NCBI GenBank assembly: GCA_003024985.2
Contig: PXIH01S0016153.1
Strand: one strand, 5' to 3'
DNA length: 10,457 nucleotides
Source of the DNA: Euperipatoides rowelli
Lineage: Eukaryota; Onychophora; Udeonychophora; Euonychophora; Peripatopsidae
Shown here: positions 1 to 7,089 of the stretch, piece after piece
How positions within the stretch are numbered: position 1 is the first letter of the stretch
Layout: the number at the start of each line of letters is the position of its first letter
Notes under the pieces: generated by a model
Databases searched by the model: none
Seen by the model: only the letters and a program-made list of their open reading frames with translations
Told to the model about the DNA's origin: nothing
Translations under genes and position numbers: made by a program

Positions 1-252
1 TTATCAAATCTGTCAAAAGGGAAACAAAATGTCCATTCAGAAAAAAAAGCTTATCAAATCTGTCAAAAGGGAAACAAAATTTCCTTTCAGAAAAAAAACC
101 TTATCAAATCTATCAAAAGGGAAACAAAACGTCCATTCAGAATTATCAAATCTGTCAAAAAGGAAACAAAACGTCCATTCAGACAAAAAAGCTTATCAAA
201 TCTATCAAAAGGGAAACCAAACATCCATTCAGAAAAAAAAAGCTTATCAAAA
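1..252. repeat. 50-bp minisatellite, right end of array
   Basis: Five head-to-tail units begin at 1, 51, 101, 143 and 193, and a sixth is cut off after TTATCAA at 244. Each unit starts TTATCAAATCTRTCAAAAGG, continues with a GAAACAAAAYGTCCATTCAG-like core and ends in an A-run followed by GC or CC. Unit 3 is only 42 bp because it lacks the A-run. The array is already in progress at base 1, so it extends to the left of the window. The open frame at 29-259 arises because AT-rich repeats lack stops in that phase. It shifts phase between units, since 50 is not a multiple of 3, and is not a gene. Confidence 0.95.
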
Positions 253-345
253 AATATAGTGGCCCAAAATTTTTTTTTGCCTTCGATCCCATACAGGCTC
301 TCAATGCCCCCTGGTTGAGAATTTACATTTTAACATTTGTATATC
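253..345. other. spacer, possible retroposon fragment
   Basis: This short unique stretch lies between the minisatellite and the hAT insertion. It contains CCTTCGATCCCATAC, which loosely resembles a tRNA B box, but no matching A box at normal spacing. Once the hAT element is removed it reads directly into 1154-1203, so the two may be parts of one older interrupted retroposon. The identity is unproven. Confidence 0.15.
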
Positions 346-353
346 CTGTAGAT

Positions 354-1145
354 CAGGGATTCCCAACCTTGAGCCCTTGGGCAACATGGCGCCTGTCGAC
401 CAATGTGTGTGCCCCGCCGCTGTTCAATCACAAATAGAAAACTTATCCGCGTCAACTTGGCAGTCAGTGCTCGGATCCCATTGATTTAGATTGTGAGTCG
501 TTAGGCAACCAATTTTAGGCAGTTGTTTTCTTTTAAATCGACCTCTTTAATTCCACCTTTTGTGCCAAATTAACGCGGAGGAACTTGAGTGCAGTGCACG
601 CAGACGGCCGAATTGAGTAGTGGTGGGAATAATTAAAGAATTGTCTAAATCCAGGTGATACAATCCAGATTCCAACACGTTTTTGACCTCTGCGCATATA
701 TTTTTGTCATGACGTAAATATAAATGTTGGCCACCGCCCTACCAGTATTTTAGACTGTGGCCCTAGGGCAGTGGCTCCCAACCTTTTTACATGTGAGGAC
801 CACTTTTACAAATACATATAAGTTGTGGACCATCAGCTCTCACTCACACAAATAGATATGATTATTTGATGATCTTTTTTTTTTCAGGGGGGGGGGNGGG
901 AGGGGAGATAGGAGCACCAGCTTATATGTAATATCACAATAGCATAATCAATTGTTTTAGAAAGAATATGCCTATATTCAATTACACAGGTTATTGATAA
1001 GTTACCAAACTAAAAATGTAGAATTTTTTTTTTAATTGATAAAACAGCCAGGGACCACCAGATAATGATCTATAGATCATTTGTGGTCCACGACCACTGG
1101 TTGGGAACCACTGCTCTAGGGTACCAAAAAGGTTGGGAACGCCTA
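354..1145. mobile_element. non-autonomous hAT transposon (outer)
   Basis: The left end is CAGGGATTCCCAACC (354-368). The reverse complement of the right end (1131-1145) is TAGGCGTTCCCAACC, and CAGG/TAGG ends are typical of hAT terminal inverted repeats. A perfect 8-bp direct repeat, CTGTAGAT, flanks it at 346-353 and 1146-1153. Eight base pairs is the hAT target duplication length, and the TA at positions 4-5 fits the Buster-type consensus nnnTAnnn. Without the nested insertion and its extra target copy the element is about 440 bp. I see no transposase coding sequence. Its interior is visibly richer in GC than the flanks. It was mobilised in trans and is now interrupted by the element at 769-1113. 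Confidence 0.9.
769..1113. mobile_element. hAT MITE nested in the outer element
   Basis: The left end is CAGTGGCTCCCAACC (769-783). The reverse complement of the right end (1099-1113) is CAGTGGTTCCCAACC, one mismatch in 15. Subterminal GGACCAC/GTGGTCC words recur inside both ends. The flanking 8-mers are CCCTAGGG (761-768) and CTCTAGGG (1114-1121), an 8-bp target duplication with one mismatch and TA in the centre. At 345 bp with no coding capacity it is a classic non-autonomous hAT. It contains a T-run followed by a G-run with one ambiguous base (N at 897), probably a read or assembly problem in the homopolymer. It must be younger than the outer element it interrupts. Confidence 0.92.
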
Positions 1146-1153
1146 CTGTAGAT

Positions 1154-1203
1154 CCATCCTGATATCCCTTTTTGTACTTTTGTCGATACAGTGCTGAAAT
1201 AAA
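1154..1203 (+). other. possible retroposon 3' tail with AATAAA
   Basis: The sequence directly right of the hAT target duplication contains CTTTTTGTACTTTTGTCGATACAGTGCTG, which runs into AAATAAAACC. This resembles the 3' end of a transcript or non-LTR retroposon read on the plus strand. Removing the hAT element joins it to 253-345. I cannot assign a family, and there is no poly(A) tail or microsatellite at the end to mark an insertion. Confidence 0.2.
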
Positions 1204-1336
1204 ACCAACATAACGTGAATTATGTATTACTAACGCTTTATGAACTTAGTCACAATATTAATTTCAATAAAGTACAACCAAAAATTAAAATTAAAAAATA
1301 AAAACCTCTTTGATCTTATTATTTTTAAAAATTATA

Positions 1337-1342
1337 TTTATT
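1337..1342 (-). terminator. candidate polyadenylation signal AATAAA
   Basis: TTTATT on the plus strand reads AATAAA on the minus strand, about 75 nt beyond the TAA stop of the minus-strand exon at 1416-1561. The distance suits a short 3' UTR. In AT-rich DNA the hexamer alone is weak evidence, and its position gives it value. Confidence 0.4.
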
Positions 1343-1415
1343 TATGTTTTTTTGTCTTAAAACTTGAAATTATTACAGCATATTTTCTTTACATGACCAT
1401 TGGTCAGAAGTCTTA

Positions 1416-1561
1416 TTATCTAACATTCTTCTTTCTCTGCAAGCGTCTGTATGACCGTACTGTACATATAATGGGCAACACAAAGATACCTACTCCCAGC
1501 ATAACAACGCCCCCACAGACTGCCAAGCTTCCCACCAGGGGTGCTGCCATCAATTTGCCAC
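1416..1561 (-). CDS. terminal exon of a membrane protein, one TM helix
   Basis: Read on the minus strand, a 3' splice site is followed by 47 complete codons and a TAA (1416-1418). The first two bases, GT, complete a codon split in phase 1. The peptide starts GKLMA. Its hydrophobic core runs APLVGSLAVCGGVVMLGVGI and then FVLPIICTV, about 28 residues rich in G, V and L with small-residue spacing suited to helix packing. A strongly basic end, RSYRRLQRKKNVR, follows. By the positive-inside rule this tail would be cytosolic, so I infer the C-terminus of a type I or multi-pass membrane protein. KK near the end and RR resemble ER-retrieval signals but miss the KKXX spacing by one. The exon is much richer in GC than its surroundings. 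I do not recognise the protein, and found no upstream exon to the right on the minus strand. A lineage-specific pseudogene is the alternative. Confidence 0.6.
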
Positions 1562-1612
1562 CTACGAGAGACCAGGACACATTATTGTAAGAATAGAATT
1601 TTTAAAAATAGA
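1562..1612 (-). promoter_or_regulatory. 3' splice site for the TM exon
   Basis: On the minus strand, about 50 nt with no other AG precede the exon. They are T- and pyrimidine-rich, include a CTTAC word that could serve as branch point, and end TGGTCTCTCGTAG. The terminal AG is the complement of 1562-1563. The lack of competing AGs makes this a convincing acceptor. Confidence 0.55.
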
Positions 1613-2118
1613 AATGCATTTGAAAAAGAATGAAAAACATATATAACTTAGTTAAATGATATCTGTGTTGGTTAAATTAATAAAATAAAAGTAAATAGAA
1701 TAACAAATTGTAGTAAATTGCCTCCTCCCCCCTACCAAAAAAAAAATCAAATATATATTATGGAACAATTATAATAAAAAAAAAATTGGAGATTTATAGC
1801 ATAAACCCAAACACACAAACCTGTAACTTCAAATTTTCTAGCTGTTTTAATAAGCTACGCATATATAGTATCTATAAACCTTTTCAAAAAATTGCAAACG
1901 AAAAGCAATATTTTAGGATTTTGCTATATAAATTCTAAATAAATCTAAGCACTGCTTCCTTGCAGCAAAATATAATAGTTACAGATTATGTTAAATAATT
2001 AGAAAGATGTAATAAAGCACATATTAAGTAATAAAAGGAAAGTTATCCGCTATGCGACTTATGAAATTATAAAAATACTGTAGTGTGTAAAATCAACAAC
2101 TTCTTATTTTTGCATACA
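1613..2118. other. AT-rich stretch, nothing recognised
   Basis: This stretch has very low complexity, with A-runs near 1737-1746 and 1776-1785. I see no splice-bounded open frame, tandem array or terminal repeats. If the TM exon is real, this is probably part of its upstream intron. Confidence 0.6.
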
Positions 2119-2380
2119 TTATAATTAAACATATTTTGATTGATGATGGTATTGACTATTGACCAATTATAATTTCTGCCTTGGCTGGCGTTTTCAAGGC
2201 ATATTATTTTTTACTTGTAAATTGTGGTAGGGGTTAATTAAGACGACTTAGGGGTGGTTTTATGTCACCTCTACTACAATGTACAAGTAAAAATAATATA
2301 CCGGTACCTTGAAAACGTCATCCAAGGCAGAAATTATAATCGATCAATACCATCATCGATAAAATATCTTTAATTATAAA
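2119..2380. mobile_element. foldback element / MITE
   Basis: Two arms of about 115 bp (roughly 2119-2234 and 2265-2380) are imperfect reverse complements around a loop of about 30 bp. Shared words include TAATTTCTGCCTTGG against the complement of CCAAGGCAGAAATTA, and GATGATGGTATTGA against the complement of TCAATACCATCATC. The outer ends read TTATAATTAAA on each arm. No open frame is present. The structure fits a hairpin-type MITE. I cannot see a clear target duplication, so the superfamily is left open. Small indels between the arms show it is not recent. Confidence 0.8.
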
Positions 2381-2433
2381 ATACAAAAATTAGAAGTTTT
2401 GTTTTACCTACTAATAAAAGGAAATAATAAATT

Positions 2434-3080
2434 ACATGTATTATATAAAACAGACAGCATTAAGTCTTCAATTTATTTATTGACATGTATTTGTTACCAA
2501 ATTAGTTTTTAAGAACTTTAAAAAAAAAAATATTCAAAATATAAAATTTATTATTTTTTAATATTCCTATCTTTTCTTTTAATTATGTATTCCACTCTAC
2601 AATCCTTTTGCCTTCTATATAACATTAAATTAATATGAACGTGGTGTGACTATCACTTTATTCTTTATTTTAAATAGTATATTTTTCCTAGTCAATTAAC
2701 ATAATTTGTTATGATTGTTTAGCAAGTCAATTTAATTTTTCAAACAGATTTAAATCTGTTTGAAACATTAAATTGACTTGCTAAACAATGTTAACAAATT
2801 TAAAAAAGGATACTTATCTTTGTTTTAATCTGTAAATGAGTTTATTAGAATCTTACCATGTCATGTGACTTTTGTGGTCATAAATAATAACAGCGGTTAC
2901 TAAAATGTCTTTGTTTATTGCTGGAAAAAGATTGAAGCAAACTTGATGACCTATTGTTTTCAAGCAGCCACATAATCAAACTGCTTGAAAATGTCCAGAT
3001 GTACTGGCTGACATAAATCATTCTAACTCTATCCATGCCCAATCTATTTAGCCTGCAGGCAACCACATCAGCTTCGAATG
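2434..3080 (+). repeat. left arm of 1.5-kb inverted duplication
   Basis: This arm aligns in inverted orientation with 3385-3965. Anchors are GTTACCAAATTAG (2493) with the complement of TTAGTTTGGTAA (3891), AAATGTCTTTGTTTATTGCT (2904) with the complement of AGCAATAAACAAAGACATTT, and CAAACTTGATGACC with the complement of GGTCATCAAGTTTG (3507). Similarity persists across the whole arm with many substitutions and indels. Outer limits are approximate. The minus-strand frame at 2878-3066 is interrupted by a stop at the corresponding place in the other arm, so I do not call it a gene. Confidence 0.8.
2703..2800. repeat. spacer-free 98-bp palindrome
   Basis: The axis lies between 2751 and 2752 in CAGATTTAAATCTG. 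The two 49-base arms pair with three mismatches, and the inner 38 bp has only one. It lies inside the left arm of the inverted duplication. The right arm has only one half of it, at about 3607-3648, so the second half was added here or lost there. It can form a cruciform. Confidence 0.93.
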
Positions 3081-3121
3081 TTCTAAATAAGTCATAGAAA
3101 TTATTTATGTGTAATTTTCAT

Positions 3122-3397
3122 CTAGTTTTCAATTAAATTATTTTATTTAATCATTATTACAATGTACCAATGTTTTAAATTAAAAAAAAAATTTAAAATG
3201 ATTTTTTTTGGGGGGAGACTGTAGTAATCAAGTGACTGCATGCAGGTATTGGCTAGTTTTCAATTAAATTATTTTTAATTATTTTATTTAATCATTATTA
3301 CAATGTACCAATATTTTAAATTAAAAAAAAAATATTTTTCAAGGATTTTTTTTGGGGGGTGACTGTAGTAATCAAGTGACTGCATTCAGGTTATTGG
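3122..3397. repeat. tandem duplication at the centre of the inverted repeat
   Basis: Two direct units, 3122-3252 (131 bp) and 3253-3397 (145 bp), both begin CTAGTTTTCAATTAAATTAT. Both contain TCATTATTACAATGTACCAA, an A-run, a T8G6 junction, then ACTGTAGTAATCAAGTGACT and a terminal CAGG...ATTGG. They differ by a few substitutions, a 14-base net difference near the start and one region after the A-run. No coding capacity is visible. Confidence 0.93.
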
Positions 3398-3965
3398 CAT
3401 GGATGAATTCTATAGATTGGACAAGGATAAATTAGAATTATTTATGTCAGTCAGTACATTTCGGTACTTTTAAGCAGTTTGATCACATGACTGCTTGGGA
3501 ATAATCGGTCATCAAGTTTGCTTCAATCTTTTTTGAGCAATAAACAAAGACATTTTTGTAAACCGCAGTTGTACTTTACGACTGCAAAGGTCAAGTGACA
3601 TGGAAAAATTGTTTAGTAAGTCAATTTAATGTTTCAAACAGATTTAAACATGTTACTTGACTAGAAATAATATATTATTTTAAAATATTAAAAATGGTGA
3701 TCGGTACATTTTGCTTTTATTATTGTAATGTTTTTTTTATACTTTAAATATATGTAAAGATAGTCGGTGTAATAAACGATTAAAAATTTAAATTTAAAAG
3801 GATTTTTTTTAAAAAACAAAAAAGATTGGATTATAATAAATTATATGTCTGTTGAAGGTTTTTTTTATAACGTTTAGGTGTTCTTAGAAATTAGTTTGGT
3901 AATGAAAACATGCTAAATAATGCACTCGACAATTATTGTTTGTTTGTATATATACTATATATACA
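3385..3965 (-). repeat. right arm of 1.5-kb inverted duplication
   Basis: This is the reverse-complement partner of 2434-3080. The end of the second tandem unit passes into it without a break. It keeps the homologous AATAAACAAAGACATTT, GGTCATCAAGTTTG and CTTGACTAG words. It lacks the second half of the palindrome that the left arm has. Outer homology fades near the TA-rich palindrome at 3946-3964. Confidence 0.8.
3946..3964. repeat. TA-rich short palindrome
   Basis: GTATATATACTATATATAC has two 9-bp arms around a single central base. It marks the approximate right limit of the inverted duplication. Such TA-rich hairpins are prone to breakage, which may or may not be related to the rearrangement. 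Confidence 0.6.
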
Positions 3966-4547
3966 GAATGTACAGTAGCTATATATATTTATTATATCTA
4001 GAGTTATAATATATGTTAAGATTTTTTTAGAGTTTTTGTTTTGAATTAGACTAGATGAAAAACTTTAACATTACATTTTAAATAAAATATAAATTCAAAT
4101 TCGTTGTAAATTTTTACTTTTAAAGAGCATCAATAAAATTTAAGATTATAAATACATGTAAGTTTAAACAATATAATTAGATGTTTTAATAAAGATTTGA
4201 GGTTACCTTTTAAATATAAATTTGATATTACAGTATGTTAATATAACTTTATTTTTAAATTTTTATTTTAAAAGAGTAAAAAAAAAGAATCAAGTTTCTA
4301 AGCATGCAATAAAGATTTTTTTTAAAAATAAACACAGAAATTCTGCAAAGCCTGCCACAGCGGAATGATAGATAAGTAACAAAGTTGGCCATGGCTCACT
4401 GTATATACTTTTCAGGGGCCTATGCATGCTTACTTACACCACCCACAAATATATTTAGTTTGTGATCCAAATATTTTCTCTAGGAAATGTGCAGAATGTA
4501 TATATAGGCGACCATATTGAATGGATTTTGGGAACCTAAAGATTAAT
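3966..4547. other. AT-rich stretch, no gene recognised
   Basis: This stretch is mostly A/T-runs. A less AT-rich patch at 4340-4440 could be read on the minus strand as a short open segment starting MANFVTYLSF, next to a pyrimidine-rich stretch ending in CAG. It has no supporting start context, donor or recognisable sequence, so I do not call it. Confidence 0.5.
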
Positions 4548-4766
4548 CCCTCTCCCTCTGGGCATTCTCATTGTTCTCCTGTCCTGCCATCTCTTTCTGT
4601 CCTTGTCTCTGTCCATCTTTCTCTTTTGCTCTATTCATCTTTCTGTTCCCTCTCTCTCAGTCCAATCTCTCTAGATCCCTTTCTTTCCATCCCCTATATC
4701 TGTACACCCCTCTCTCTCTGTCCCTCTATATCTTTTGTCTCCCTTTCTCTTTCCCTGTTTCACACC
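4548..4766. repeat. pyrimidine-rich (CT) tract
   Basis: About 220 bases of degenerate TCTCTCTCTGTCCCT-like repeats make the plus strand almost purely pyrimidine, with scattered G and A. It encodes Ser/Leu/Pro/Phe-rich open frames in two phases on the plus strand, as CT repeats must, and these are not genes. Such tracts can form triplex (H-DNA) and are common in animal intergenic DNA. Confidence 0.9.
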
Positions 4767-5633
4767 AATGAGCATATATGAGGGGGGGGGGAGGTGATCA
4801 TAAAAATAATTAAGCACCACTTAATGGTGTTTAATCTTTTGTTATTAAGAATTAATATGTAGATGCCATTCGTCTAATATAGCAATCTTCTCTTTCTGCC
4901 GTTGATACCAACTTATATAAATACTACATCGGTCTGTTTCATTTCAGTAATATGGATTGTTTTTGTTTTCTGATTTAGTGATTAGGATGACAAAATAATA
5001 ATCCCCTTACTGTATTTGAAAAAGACAATAGTAATAATTTAGTGACTCTCCTAACCTAGAGATTATCTTAATTAAGCTATAGATTAACATCAATTTCATT
5101 ATATACATCTTTGCAAATTTTTACATCCCAAAATCCAATTATTTTCTACATGTTGCAACTTAAAATGTTTGCGAGTGTAAATGGCCACATATCAGTTTTG
5201 CTTGATATTAATTTTTTTTAAAAAAAAAAAAAATAAACAAAAATTTATTTGGGTAGCCATTTGTTCAGAGCAAAAATAATATTCATTGCCGCTCTACAAG
5301 CCAACATTTATTTTATTTCTACATTTTTCAAACTTATGACTTGTTGTTTGAACTTTGTGTCAGGTAAATAAAAATCCAAATTACTGTATTAAGGATTCGT
5401 TTTGGACAAACAAGCCAGAAGTCTTCTGAGAGTAAACATAGAAACCATCAGCAGCTGTTTAAATGCATACTAGAGTGATGGCTTAGTCATGACTCAAATT
5501 AGATTTTAAAATTCCACTAGGGTTTAAGCTTCTTTTTTTTTTTAAATATTAAATTACATAATAAGTGGAAACATAAAAAGAGAAGGGATGGTGGAATTGC
5601 ATCCCAGGGGGCTCTTGTGATGTTCCTCAAATA
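4767..5633. other. AT-rich stretch with two GC-richer islands
   Basis: A G10 run lies at 4782-4791, followed by AT-rich sequence and a T8A-rich block at 5212-5234. Around 5395-5480 and 5581-5630 are islands that look less random. In the first, the minus strand has a pyrimidine-rich stretch ending TTTACTCTCAG followed by an open segment KTSGLFVQNESLI. In the second, the minus strand has an open segment containing EEHHKSPLGCNSTIP. Neither has a complete acceptor-donor pair or recognisable homology. They are the best places to look for upstream exons of the minus-strand TM protein. Confidence 0.4.
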
Positions 5634-6201
5634 TGCTATTTTTAAAAGTAAATGCAATGTTTGTATAATCTGATGAATTATAATGCTCATATAACCTAAT
5701 CAATTATAAAATTGTAATAGTGCATAAATCAATCAACTTCAGTGTAGATGTGAATTAATGTTAATTTATTCATGAATAATTTATTTTGTGTTCTTTGTTT
5801 TAAATACGTGTGCATTCTTTCAAAGAAAAGAATGTTACACGCGTATATCTTTTTTGCCTTATGTTGTTTGGGAATGTGCTTTGCCAGTTCAAACACAACT
5901 GTACTCTATTTATTTTATTTTAATTGTTGGATTTGTTTGGTAAAGGCTATTTCCAATGGGTATGTACACCCCTATTCAATGTAACCCTTATTTTTAGTTT
6001 GGGGCATTTATTTTTCAGTTTACCTGTTTTTCCTGTGCTATCGGCAAGTTACTGCCTTTCATTTGTATATATGCAGTTATTTCCAGTGAATAAACGTTAT
6101 TGGAGTTTAACCAGCATCTTAGTTTCTTTTACAGTTAAGTTACCAAACCAACAATCCATGATTAATCAGTTTAAAGATGCACATCATGACCATGTAAGTT
6201 C
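5634..6201 (+). repeat. direct duplication, copy 1
   Basis: This segment aligns with 7090-7686 in the same orientation. Shared landmarks in order are TGCTATTTTWA, TTCATG-ATAATTTATT, AATGTTACACG, TTTGCCA, GTTGGATTTG, GCTATTTCCAA, TTACCTGTTTTTCCTGT, GTGAATAA..TTATTGGA, GTTTCTTTTA and GTAAGTTC. It contains a GAATAAACG polyadenylation-like word at 6089-6097. TGTTACACG...TTTTACA inside it (5833-6133) recalls LTR ends, but homology continues on both sides of those points, so they cannot be LTR limits. The origin is either an old segmental duplication or a decayed retroelement with long repeats. Confidence 0.8.
6135..6193 (+). other. possible cryptic exon in the duplication
   Basis: TAGTTTCTTTTACAG ends at 6134 and is a good 3' splice site. 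GTAAGT at 6194-6199 is a consensus 5' splice site. The 59 nt between them are open in one phase, encoding KLPNQQSMINQFKDAHHDH. The duplicate at 7090-7686 keeps GTAAGT (7679-7684) and a TTTCTTTTAAACAG acceptor, but its interval has stops in the same phase. That argues against coding function, while splice sites kept in both copies leave an untranslated exon possible. Confidence 0.2.
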
Positions 6202-6214
6202 CGTCCGAACAGGA

Positions 6215-6372
6215 ACATGATTTGGATCATTAAAATCACTTAGACCGCATGCTACCATGTTACTACTAGATGGCACCCGTGCAACTTTGGAACTCAATTT
6301 GTTGGGATAGTCACACTGCTGGGATACACCTCATGATAACTGGTATTCACCGACTGATTACAGTGTTAGAAT
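6215..6372 (+). repeat. 185-bp tandem duplication, unit 1
   Basis: The unit runs from ACATGATTTGGATCATT to GATTACAGTGTTAGAAT and matches 6400-6559 with only about ten differences. Its internal landmarks are CACTTAGACCGCATGCTACC, GGGATAGTCACACTGCTGGG and TGGTATTCACC. One plus-strand phase is open except for a single TAG, the same in both units. This gives HCWDTPHD.WYSP.DYSV, so it may be an old coding fragment, but I recognise no family. Confidence 0.95.
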
Positions 6373-6387
6373 AATAATAATAATAAT
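6370..6387. repeat. (ATA)n microsatellite between the tandem units
   Basis: Six ATA/AAT triplets directly follow the GTTAGA end of unit 1. Unit 2 has GTTAGAATC at the same place, so the triplet run grew from the unit boundary after duplication. Confidence 0.85.
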
Positions 6388-6399
6388 CAGTTTTAAGGG

Positions 6400-6559
6400 A
6401 CATGATTTGGATCATTATTTAATCACTTAGACCGCATGCTACCATGTCACTACTAGATGGTACCCATGCAACTTTGGAAATTAATTTGTTGGGATAGTCA
6501 CACTGCTGGGATACACCTCATGATAGCTGGTATTCACCGCCTGATTACAGTGTTAGAAT
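6400..6559 (+). repeat. 185-bp tandem duplication, unit 2
   Basis: This is the second copy of 6215-6372. Differences include TAAAATC to TATTTAATC, GGCACCCGT to GGTACCCAT, AACTCAA to AAATTAA, ATAACTGG to ATAGCTGG and CGACTG to CGCCTG. The high similarity contrasts with the strongly diverged flanking duplication. No copy exists at the equivalent position after 7686, so this tandem arose after the large duplication, or an equivalent was lost there. Confidence 0.95.
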
Positions 6560-6600
6560 CTACCATAAGACCTTTTATTGGTTTTGTGATCCTTGACATG

Positions 6601-6630
6601 TAACTTTTTTTTTTCTTTCTTCCCTTCCAG
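6601..6630 (+). promoter_or_regulatory. strong cryptic 3' splice site
   Basis: A nearly pure pyrimidine tract ends TTTCTTTCTTCCCTTCCAG at 6630, a textbook acceptor. Possible donors follow at GTAAGG (6655) and GTAAGA (6679). The 24 nt to the first donor are open in one phase (IELLNYC). A micro-exon or a last UTR exon is possible. The following sequence to 7089 is AT-rich and shows no clear coding region. Confidence 0.3.
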
Positions 6631-6654
6631 AATTGAACTTTTGAATTACTGTCA

Positions 6655-7089
6655 GTAAGGACATTAATATGTGTCTTTGTAAGAACATCACTCCAGCCCT
6701 TTGTTGAAATGTATTCGTAGCTCTTCTAAAGCTTGGTGTCTAGTCTTAAGTATTTGTTACACTTATGGAGTATTGCTAAAAAACATTTAAATCTTTAGTC
6801 ATAATCACTTTTAAATATTTAGTCATTCTTCTAGAATAAATTTTTAGTTGTGATTTTTTATATGTTTTCTTGGTCGTTTGGTGAAAATATATTTCTAGTT
6901 GTTATTACTTTTCTTAAAAAAATTTACTATTGATTGTCATTCTGACATGTACTTCTTATTTATTTATTTTTTAAAGTTAGGAACACATTTTTTTTTGGGG
7001 GGGTATAACAAATTGATTACTATTATTATTATTTGTTACTATGATTTGAGCATTCAGGGAATTAATGATTTTTTTTGTAGCACGGATTT
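6655..7089. other. AT-rich stretch, nothing recognised
   Basis: This is low-complexity sequence with a T9G7 run at 6988-7003 and ATT triplets at 7020-7034. The plus-strand frame at 6899-7099 is Leu/Phe/Ile-rich, as random T-rich DNA gives, and crosses the homopolymers. I find no repeat boundary other than the start of the second duplicate at 7090. Confidence 0.55.

Noticed and set aside
1-252. CRISPR-like direct repeats with spacers
   Set aside because: Units are contiguous near-identical 50-mers with no unique spacers, in a eukaryotic-type context. It is a minisatellite.
29-259. 76-codon plus-strand ORF
   Set aside because: It lies wholly in the 50-bp tandem repeat. The lysine-rich translation shifts phase from unit to unit.
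283-292. tRNA or tRNA-derived SINE B box
   Set aside because: The TTCGATCC match is partial, no A box lies at the usual distance, and no cloverleaf can be drawn.
1240-1590. 116-codon plus-strand ORF
   Set aside because: Its first part is low-complexity AT-rich translation. Its second part is the antisense shadow of the minus-strand TM exon at 1416-1561, which has the better splice, stop and polyadenylation context.
2878-3066. 62-codon minus-strand ORF
   Set aside because: The homologous stretch in the right arm of the inverted duplication has a stop and many frame-breaking differences, so the frame is not conserved.
4521-4781. Two overlapping Ser/Leu/Pro-rich plus-strand ORFs
   Set aside because: They are the unavoidable translations of a CT-repeat tract in two frames.
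5395-5480. Candidate exon on either strand
   Set aside because: The minus strand has a good TTTACTCTCAG acceptor but no clear donor in phase, and the plus-strand frame has a poor acceptor. There is too little to call.
5924-6220. 98-codon plus-strand ORF, partly in the same phase as copy 2
   Set aside because: It starts at a TTG. Indels between the copies are not multiples of three, and copy 2 ends early. It runs across the AATAAA word and an acceptor-like site, so it looks non-coding.
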